Assembly (NCBI RefSeq): GCF_964340395.1
Contig: NC_135557.1
Coordinates: 7,103,716 to 7,123,715, forward strand
DNA from: Glandiceps talaboti
Lineage: Eukaryota > Hemichordata > Enteropneusta > Spengelidae
Length of the DNA stretch: 20,000 nucleotides
Reading direction: 5' to 3'
This document shows, piece after piece, positions 17,882 through 20,000 of the stretch (position 1 is the stretch's first letter; each line of letters opens with the position of its first letter). Below the pieces are notes generated by a model. The model was not told the origin of the DNA, ran no database searches, and saw only the letters and a list, made by a program, of their open reading frames with translations. The position numbers were made by a program, and so were the translations under genes.

Positions 17882-18161
17882 GATTTTTGTTGAGTCAGAC
17901 GGTAAAATGTAGCAGTGTTGATAAGATTTCTGTTGAGCCAGACGATAAAATGTAGCACTGTTGGTAAGAATTTTGTTCAGCCAGACGGTAAAATGTAGCA
18001 CTATTAGTAAGATTTTTGTTGAGCCAGCCGATAAAATGTAGCACTGTTGACAAGACTTTTGGTGAGTCAGACGATAAAATGTAGAACTATTAATAGTAAG
18101 ATTTTTGTTGAGCAGACGATAAAATGTACCACTATACTAATATTTGTTGAGCCATAAAATG
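17882..18161 (+). repeat. 43-bp minisatellite, about 6.5 copies
   Basis: Units start at 17882, 17925, 17968, 18011, 18054 (46 bp), 18100 (41 bp) and a partial one at 18141. The consensus begins GATTTTTGTTGAGCCAGACG and continues with ATAAAATGTAGCACTGTT. Copies differ by a few substitutions each and decay toward the right end. Confidence 0.95.
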
Positions 18162-18349
18162 TTTTGTTTCCGTTTTCATAATATAAGTTAATCTTATAAG
18201 TACTTTCGTACCTCTCTTTATATCTGTGGCGTACATTGTGACGAAATATCCTAAAACATGGACAATGTTTACCCCTTTGAATAACCCTTCGCATAATCAA
18301 GTCGGTGTACTTCAAACATTGCTCGTGGTTGAAAAAAAAACACAACCTA

Positions 18350-18440
18350 CTGGTTCCACTGTTCTTGGTGTTTGCAATGGAATTAGAACCCTGAATCTAC
18401 TACATCTGGCGAACCAACACCCAAAGCCGTACTTTGCAAT
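18350..18440 (-). mobile_element. Degenerate tRNA-like SINE trace
   Basis: Read on the minus strand, GATGTAGTAGATTCAGGGTT and CTAATTCC resemble a tRNA-type pol III B box (GGTTCGAATCC) with its upstream arm. The same arrangement (GATGTGGTGGCTGGGAGG, then AGTTCGAATCC) occurs on the plus strand near 19550-19585, suggesting two copies of one family in opposite orientation. The plus-strand frame across it (18226-18480) reads GIRTLN, a known by-product of translating tRNA-derived repeats. Confidence 0.35.
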
Positions 18441-18940
18441 GCAAACCAGCGGCCGCTGTACTAACACCAGTCATCCATAATGAATATACTGCACACGTAC
18501 TAAATCAAAACACCGTAAGTTACGGCGTAACACTTACTTGTACATATGGTGAGTAGTAAGAATCTGTGGACGCAGTTCACTAGTTTTAAGGACATCGTGT
18601 GTGCGTAATTGATTTCTTCAAACAGAAGCTCTTCATATAAACGTTATAAAAATAATAAACAGCTAACGAGTTTCTTCGCGATCAGACAAAATGGTGCGAG
18701 GCCAGGCACTCACCACGTTTACGTTATTTCGTCATTTGTAACATCATATCTAAAAATAGGAGGGTAGTTCCCTCGTCAGCAATCGCCATTGATATGATTC
18801 CCCATTGTATAAGAAGCACTCTGGGCATATTTGACGCCATGTACACCGCGCATTAAGGGCAACCAACTAATTATATTCATAAAGCGAACGACACCTCTAA
18901 TACTTCGATCGATACCCAAGTTTGTTTATGATGTTTAGCG
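18441..18940. other. No firm gene; candidate small ORF with signal-like start
   Basis: On the minus strand an ATG at 18840 opens 38 codons (MASNMPRVLLIQWGIISMAI then ADEG) ending at 18724. The start looks signal-peptide-like and resembles the gene 2 first exon in layout, but no usable GT donor follows ADEG, so it cannot be assigned as gene 1 exon 1. A strong donor (GTGAGTGCC) lies just after its stop. Confidence 0.25.
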
Positions 18941-18942
18941 CT

Positions 18943-18943
18943 C

Positions 18944-19011
<68 letters not shown>
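18943..19011 (+). repeat. (CAA)n trinucleotide array
   Basis: About 23 perfect CAA units. No open gene frame carries it, so it is not evidence of a polyglutamine protein. Confidence 0.97.
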
Positions 19012-19369
19012 CCTTCCGGGTTCACCTAAAGGTCACGTATTCACAGTACATCAAAATACGTTATACCACGTGACAGACAGTCAGTGGAGAAGATCTTCTC
19101 ACACTCTGTACATGGGTAAACATTACTATGTCCTGAGACTATCTAGTCATTAGCATTTAATTTGCATACAGCAAGGTCAATTGACAATAGTGTTAACAGA
19201 GCTGAACAGCTAAGACGATCCAGACTGGCACTGTCCTTTATTTGTGGTTTCCATATATTATCAGTTTGCTAATAAAAAATAAAATATCGCGAGACTACGA
19301 AAACTCCTAAACCAATAAATTTGTAATTGTAAGGGGAGGGACGGGTCGGAGGAAATCAATTCCGGTCTG
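19012..19369. other. Nothing supported
   Basis: Noncoding sequence without repeats or exons that I can support. Confidence 0.4.
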
Positions 19370-19465
19370 TGGCATAAAATATGACCCTCCGCTGTGCTAA
19401 AAGTGACCCTCCATCAATTTCCTTTCTCTAAAATATGACCCTCCCCCTGTTCAAATATTTCAATG
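19370..19465 (-). repeat. Dispersed repeat family R2, copy 2 (inverted)
   Basis: The reverse complement matches 6704-6800 in word order. On the plus strand it shows three ATATGACCCTCC/GTGACCCTCC motifs spaced 25-40 bases apart. Confidence 0.7.
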
Positions 19466-19534
19466 AAAAAGATACACTTTTATCAACACCTCCCACCCTT
19501 TATAGTTGTTAGAGCTCAATATTTGTAGTCGCAC

Positions 19535-19600
19535 AGACAAGGAAGAATTGATGTGGTGGCTGGGAGGTCCAAAGTTCGAATCCCACTAGAGTCAAGGAAT
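19535..19600 (+). mobile_element. tRNA-derived SINE-like head
   Basis: AAAGTTCGAATCCCACTAG contains a B-box match (GTTCGAATCC), preceded by GATGTGGTGGCTGGGAGGTC. The A box is not clear. Translation across it on the minus strand gives SGIRTLDLPATT, the familiar artefact from tRNA-derived repeats; the minus-strand 120-codon frame 19516-19878 is therefore not a gene. Confidence 0.45.
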
Positions 19601-19919
19601 TGTTCTGTAGTATTGACGATTGCACTATATTGATAATGTATGCCTTTAATACAGGCATTTTTGTTTCCCATTATTACTACCACTATAGTTTTTGTTTGAA
19701 TTTTTAAATCAATACCCGTGTTTAGATCTGAGCCTGAAGGCCAGAGCTCCCAAAGACTAGTAGATGAGCGCAAAACTGACAACCTCAATACCGAGGTGAA
19801 CATCTCCACTCCACCACACCATCCCCAATATATTGCCATGTTGTTCCCCTTGAATGTGAGACCTACTCCTCTCCTCACAGTGTTAATAAAAGGTGATTAA
19901 CATCTCAGTGATTATCACT

Positions 19920-20000
19920 TTACAATGGTGGCAGTTACAGTAGTGGGATATGGTAGTAGTAGGATTTGGAACTGGTGGTAGCGGTGGGATAATGCCAAAA
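19920..20000 (+). repeat. Degenerate GGTGGYAG simple sequence, also at 6600
   Basis: AATGGTGGCAGTTACAGTAG and GGTGGTAGCGGTGGGATAA resemble ATGGTGGCAGCGGTGGGATTAA at about 6601-6622, where it lies about 100 bases before repeat R2 copy 1. It may be part of the same composite repeat. Confidence 0.4.

Noticed and set aside
18170-18240. Phase-1 mini-exon candidate on the minus strand (MYATDIKRG before GTACGA)
   Set aside because: Considered as the gene 1 first exon, but the residues after the ATG are not a signal peptide and no acceptor supports an internal exon.
2396-19011. CRISPR array or other regular spaced repeats
   Set aside because: The tandem arrays are contiguous simple repeats or a spacerless minisatellite, with no repeat-spacer layout and no cas-like genes.
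19516-19878. 120-codon minus-strand frame containing SGIRTLDLPATT
   Set aside because: The motif arises from translating a tRNA-derived repeat; the rest has no signature.

Overview
The window looks like AT-rich nuclear DNA from an invertebrate animal. There are no long uninterrupted genes, rRNAs or bacterial operons. The coding signal is a set of short exons bounded by GT/AG splice sites and separated by introns full of microsatellites, a minisatellite, foldback elements and dispersed repeats. I cannot name the species from sequence alone; a marine invertebrate is a guess from the general repeat character.

The main content is a minus-strand cluster of related Ig-like receptor genes, read from high to low coordinates. 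Gene 1 (about 15758 to 12860) has an Ig-like exon (15339-15758), a Ser/Thr-rich stalk exon (14195-14362), a transmembrane exon (13534-13624), a small basic cytoplasmic exon (13052-13093) and a terminal exon with stop codon (12860-12935). All junction phases fit (1-1, 1-1, 1-2, 2-2, 2-stop). Its signal-peptide exon was not securely found. Gene 2 starts at 8184 with a signal-peptide exon, followed by two Ig-like exons (5429-5812 and 4224-4623); its 3' end was not found. Between them, 11483-11787 is a further Ig-like exon candidate without clear partners. The Ig-like domains share a layout and are very divergent: the usual F-strand cysteine is replaced by Phe, Met or Ile, and the gene 1 domain has no cysteine at all.

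Layout: 1-4223 is noncoding as far as I can see and holds two MITE-like inverted-repeat elements (1028-1410 and 3599-3935), a tetranucleotide array and an unrecognised open frame at 428-639. 4224-8184 is gene 2. 8185-12859 is the intergenic part, with a degraded retrotransposon reverse-transcriptase tail (9104-9340), CACCA-like and GATA arrays, a strong foldback hairpin (10469-10524) and the orphan Ig-like exon. 12860-15758 is gene 1. 15759-20000 is the upstream side of gene 1, with ACAT, CTACA and CAA arrays, a 43-bp minisatellite, two tRNA-like SINE traces, and copies of dispersed families also present in gene 2 intron 1.

Inferred role: single-pass or secreted cell-surface Ig-family proteins, tandemly duplicated, with several N-glycosylation sequons and, in gene 1, a short basic tail ending in a YxxM-type tyrosine motif. 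Ligands and function cannot be read from the sequence.
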